DNA from: CAZMVY01 sp964617875
Lineage (GTDB): Bacteria > Planctomycetota > Phycisphaerae > UBA1845 > PWPN01
DNA length: 33,879 nt
Direction of reading: 5' to 3'
Assembly: GCA_964617875.1 (NCBI GenBank)
Contig: CAZUAI010000058.1
Location: 1-33,879, forward strand
In this document: one piece after another, positions 31,415 through 33,879 of the stretch
How positions within the stretch are numbered: position 1 is the stretch's first letter
How the letters are laid out: the number at the start of each line of letters is the position of its first letter
Program-made: the position numbers and the translations under genes
The notes under the pieces: model-generated
What the model saw: only the letters and a program-made list of their open reading frames with translations
Database searches by the model: none
Told to the model about the DNA's origin: nothing

Positions 31415-32659
31415 TTGGACGCGAGCCCCGAAGCCAACGAAACCCAGCCCGCCCCGGTGGAAACGCCGGCGGCCGAGACGACGGCGCCGCCGCGCCCGCC
31501 CCGGCCCGCGACCATGGTCCGCTACGGACGCATGGGCTACGTCGGCGAGTTCACCCATCCGCCGCAGGCACGCTTCGCCTGGGGTGCCAAGGTCGTTGTG
31601 CAGACCGACCGCGGCATCGAACTCGGCGAGCCCATCCACCTGACGTGCCCCTCGTCGGCCAACCCCATCCCGCGCGATCAGATGCTCCTCTACGCGAAAA
31701 ACTCCGGGAGCGAGTATCTCTTCCTCAACGCCGGCCGGATCCTCCGGCAGGCCACCGACGACGACCTCGCCGAGGCCCGCCACCTCCGCGACGCCGAGAT
31801 CGACAAGATCGGCAAGTGCGCCGAACTCGTCGAACAGCACGGCATCCAGATGAAGATCGTCGACTGCGAGCACCTCTTCGGCGGCGAGCGGATCATCTTC
31901 TACTTCATGGCCGAGGGACGTATCGACTTTCGCGACCTCGTGCGGGACCTGGCCCGGGAGTTCCAGACCCGGATCGAAATGCGGCAGGTCGGCGCACGCG
32001 ACGAGGCCCGGCTCATCGCCGACTTCGAAACCTGCGGACGGGAATGCTGCTGCAAGAACTTCCTCAAGACCCTCAAGCCCGTCAACATGAAGATGGCCAA
32101 GATGCAGAAGGCCACGCTCGATCCCTCCAAGGTCTCGGGCCGCTGCGGCCGTCTCAAGTGTTGCCTGCGGTACGAGCAGGACACCTACGACGAACTCGAC
32201 CGGCGCCTGCCGCGGATGGGTTGTCGCGTGGCGACACCGGAGGGCGAGGGCTTCGTGATCGATCGGCTGATCCTTGCCCAGGTCCTGCTGGTCCAGACCG
32301 GCGAAAACCAGCGCGTGGCGGTGCCCGTCGAGCAGGTAACCGTCGTGGAAGAGCCGCCCGCACGACGGGGCGGCGGCCCGAGGAACGGCGACCGGCCGCG
32401 CGAAGACCGCGGCCCCAGGAACGGGCCGCCCGAGAGTGCCAACGGAATCCCGCCGGGGGCCGGGCAGGCCGAGGGCGACCTGCCGCCGCCGGCGGCAGAC
32501 GCCGATGATGCCGCCATACGGCAGCCGGACGGCGAACGCCGCGGTCGTCGTCGTCGGGGACGCCGCGGAGGTGCGGGACGCGAGCGATCGGGACCCGCCG
32601 GCCAGCCTCCGTCGCCGGGGGCGGACAACGCCCCGCAGGGTCCGCCGGGGTCGGATTGA
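31415..32659 (+). CDS. ricT: PSP1-domain protein (RicT/YaaT-like) with RG-rich tail
   Basis: The protein has 414 residues. After a Pro/Ala/Thr-rich start (to about 33) comes the PSP1 region, including I-I-F-Y-F-M-A-E-G-R-I-D-F-R-D-L-V-R-D-L (160-179). The conserved cysteine region is C-G-R-E-C-C-C (207-213), P-V-N-M-K-M-A-K-M-Q (222-231) and G-R-C-G-R-L-K-C-C-L-R-Y-E (242-254). In Bacillus subtilis RicT/YaaT works in the Y-complex that directs RNase Y, and the complex binds Fe-S clusters. The tail (about 315-414) is rich in Arg, Gly and Pro with R-R-G-R-R-R-R-G-R-R-G-G, a likely RNA-binding disordered region. The TTG at 31415 has GGTGGA six bases upstream and fits the promoter; ATG codons at residues 34 and 40 are alternatives. 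Confidence 0.85.
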   Translation: MDASPEANETQPAPVETPAAETTAPPRPPRPATMVRYGRMGYVGEFTHPPQARFAWGAKVVVQTDRGIELGEPIHLTCPSSANPIPRDQMLLYAKNSGSEYLFLNAGRILRQATDDDLAEARHLRDAEIDKIGKCAELVEQHGIQMKIVDCEHLFGGERIIFYFMAEGRIDFRDLVRDLAREFQTRIEMRQVGARDEARLIADFETCGRECCCKNFLKTLKPVNMKMAKMQKATLDPSKVSGRCGRLKCCLRYEQDTYDELDRRLPRMGCRVATPEGEGFVIDRLILAQVLLVQTGENQRVAVPVEQVTVVEEPPARRGGGPRNGDRPREDRGPRNGPPESANGIPPGAGQAEGDLPPPAADADDAAIRQPDGERRGRRRRGRRGGAGRERSGPAGQPPSPGADNAPQGPPGSD

Positions 32660-32690
32660 CGCCGGCGCGGCCTTGTGCGACGCTGGGATA

Positions 32691-32722
32691 GCGAAAGAGC
32701 GAGAAAGCGGGAGAACGAAAAA
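32691..32722 (+). repeat. Purine-rich octamer repeat after ricT
   Basis: Four 8-bp units, GCGAAAGA GCGAGAAA GCGGGAGA ACGAAAAA, follow the ricT stop by 31 bp. Period and core resemble the repeats at 12486-12517 and 27591-27614. Confidence 0.55.
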
Positions 32723-32734
32723 ACCGGTCCGATG

Positions 32735-32762
32735 CGGCGGGGATCTGCGGATCTCGCCGCCG
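32735..32762 (+). terminator. Strong hairpin downstream of ricT, possible terminator
   Basis: CGGCGGGGATC and GATCTCGCCGCCG pair around a TGCG loop with one GT pair and a two-base bulge. It sits between ricT and the next gene. No U-run follows, so termination is not certain. Confidence 0.35.
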
Positions 32763-32847
32763 ACGCCTTCGGAAACCCGGATTCCGGCGCGGTTCGCCCT
32801 CTTTCTCATGTTTCCGTCGTCGCGGCGATTGACGACGGAGCGGAAAT

Positions 32848-33384
32848 ATGGCCAGGACACCCGCGACACAGACCAAGACCGTCGAACAGATCGCCCGGGA
32901 GATCGGGCAGTACTCCATCGACGCCTTCCAGTTCGTGCACAACGCGATCAGCACGGCTTCGGAGCGCGTGCACGGCCCGGTCTCGAAGCCGGAACGGCGA
33001 CTGATGAAGTGGATGGCCAGGCAGAACCTCTCGCTCGAGACCGTCCGACGCCTCTACGAAAAAGACGAATTGCCGCCCGGCGTCCGCCGGGCCATTGATG
33101 AAGTCGGCGGCGTCGAAGCCCTCAACCGCCACGTCACCGGCCAGCAGTTGTGCGTCACCCTCCGCGACATCGCCATCGAACGCTGGGGACTCCTCGCCCG
33201 AAGCGTCCTCGAACACTGGGGGGTCTACAGCACGCTGGACTTTGGCCGGATCGTCTTCGCCCTGGTGGACAACCAGATCCTCTCCAAGCAGCCGACGGAT
33301 TCTCTCCGCGATTTTGACCGGGTATTTGACTTCGCCGAAGCCTTCGACCGCCGCTACCGTATCCAGATCGAAAAGCCCCAGTGA
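32848..33384 (+). CDS. Minf_1886-family protein
   Basis: The protein has 178 residues and matches the uncharacterised Minf_1886 family seen in Planctomycetes and Verrucomicrobia. Typical segments are Y-S-I-D-A-F-Q-F-V (22-30), H-V-T-G-Q-Q-L-C (95-102), L-E-H-W-G-V-Y-S-T-L-D-F-G-R-I-V-F-A-L-V (121-140) and D-F-D-R-V-F-D-F-A-E-A-F (154-165). No signal peptide, membrane helix or catalytic motif is visible; it appears soluble and helical. GGAG lies eight bases before the ATG. Its function is unknown; the neighbours (ricT, uvrB) give no firm clue. Confidence 0.85.
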   Translation: MARTPATQTKTVEQIAREIGQYSIDAFQFVHNAISTASERVHGPVSKPERRLMKWMARQNLSLETVRRLYEKDELPPGVRRAIDEVGGVEALNRHVTGQQLCVTLRDIAIERWGLLARSVLEHWGVYSTLDFGRIVFALVDNQILSKQPTDSLRDFDRVFDFAEAFDRRYRIQIEKPQ

Positions 33385-33879
33385 CGCCCCCCGCACGCAC
33401 GGCGGGACTTGCGAAACGCCACGCGCGTGGAGCGGGTGGCGCGATACCCGATCGACCGCGCTATGTGGAAATGGAATACAAAATGTCGGCGATCCACCCC
33501 CGCCGCCGGCGGCAGGGGCAACCGAAGCGTAACAAGCGCCACGACCAAACGAAGCCACCGAGCGAACGGCCAAAGGCGCCTATAACCCAATGTCGCACAA
33601 TAGGTTACACCTGCGCCGGCCTCCCGACCTCCCCCAGGCGGCATCCCTGACGTATTCGCCGCATGGTAGACGGGAGCCCCTGCCGATATACGGTTCACAG
33701 CGTTGCGCTGGGACGAAGGGCTACGGATGGCCTCGTTCGGCCCGCGGCACTGCGCGTAAGGCAGGGAGGCGTACCAGCATGGGTCTGCAATCCCTTTCAC
33801 TTTGCGCAAACCGGGTGCCCTCGGGCTAGCCCAACCTTCGCACGGCGATGGAAATCGCGAGCGAGAATCGGCGTTGGCG
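33385..33879. other. Right-edge region with no recognised gene
   Basis: These 495 bp hold no open frame with a ribosome site or familiar motif, and I see no RNA gene. Two perfect 10-bp palindromes lie close together: TTTGCGCAAA at 33801-33810 and GGGCTAGCCC at 33823-33832. AT content rises near 33465-33485 and 33580-33610. A minus-strand open frame (33809 to 33354) overlaps the preceding gene and looks like chance. Confidence 0.4.

Noticed and set aside
31244..32869. N-terminal extension of UvrB giving a 1232-residue fusion
   Set aside because: The extension is antisense to ricT and has no recognisable domain. A GTG with GGGGAGG upstream starts exactly at the UvrB homology.
33670..33730. ACGGTTC-containing stretch considered as a group II intron remnant
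   Set aside because: Only a seven-base match near 33690; no domain V hairpin, no reverse transcriptase and no intron boundaries are visible.
33354..33809. A 151-codon minus-strand open frame at the right edge
   Set aside because: It runs into the Minf_1886-family gene on the other strand, has no ribosome site and no family resemblance.

Overview
The window is GC-rich, densely coded bacterial chromosome, most likely from the Planctomycetes (a Phycisphaerae-like member is my best guess). The reasons are a Minf_1886-family gene, a tandem of DUF2961/GH172 and Tat-exported Gfo/Idh/MocA genes, pseudopilins cleaved at Arg-Arg-Ala-Phe, a mur/ddl/ftsQ cluster without ftsA or ftsZ next to it, and short AGCGA-type octamer repeats. 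The lineage is inferred from gene content, not computed. I saw no rRNA, tRNA, CRISPR array or insertion sequence.

Positions 15291 down to 1 (minus strand) hold one long type II secretion operon: gspF, gspG, gspH, gspI, gspJ, gspK, a gspL-like gene, a gene that joins a GspM/PilO-like half to a GspC/PilP-like half, and a giant GspD-like gene that runs off the left edge. The visible 1644 residues of the last protein hold an N0-like domain and about 12 clear tandem secretin N1-type modules, where classical GspD has a few. GspI and GspK carry very long low-complexity regions that share a short R-V-P-T-x-[EQ]-D-L motif. No gspE ATPase gene is present.

Positions 15809-20042 (plus strand) hold a four-gene operon: a CoA-acylating aldehyde dehydrogenase of the AdhE N-domain type, then a complete partner-switching module (STAS antagonist, RsbW-like kinase, Cache/HAMP/PP2C phosphatase). 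A 517-bp divergent region with a run of ten C separates it from the secretion operon.

Positions 25485 down to 20212 (minus strand) hold murC-murB-ddl-ftsQ plus a polytopic membrane protein gene, with a plausible sigma70 promoter before murC. Positions 26110-29159 (plus) hold an exported GH172 protein and a Tat-lipoprotein oxidoreductase, separated by a repeat cluster (octamers, a 4 x 22 bp array, a REP-like inverted repeat). At the right, uvrB (minus, GTG start) and ricT (plus, TTG start) diverge from a shared promoter region, followed by a Minf_1886-family gene and about 500 bp without a recognisable gene.

The most unusual parts are the giant N1-repeat protein, the GspM-GspC-like fusion and the motif shared by pseudopilin tails. 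Together they suggest a modified secretion machine with an enlarged periplasmic part.
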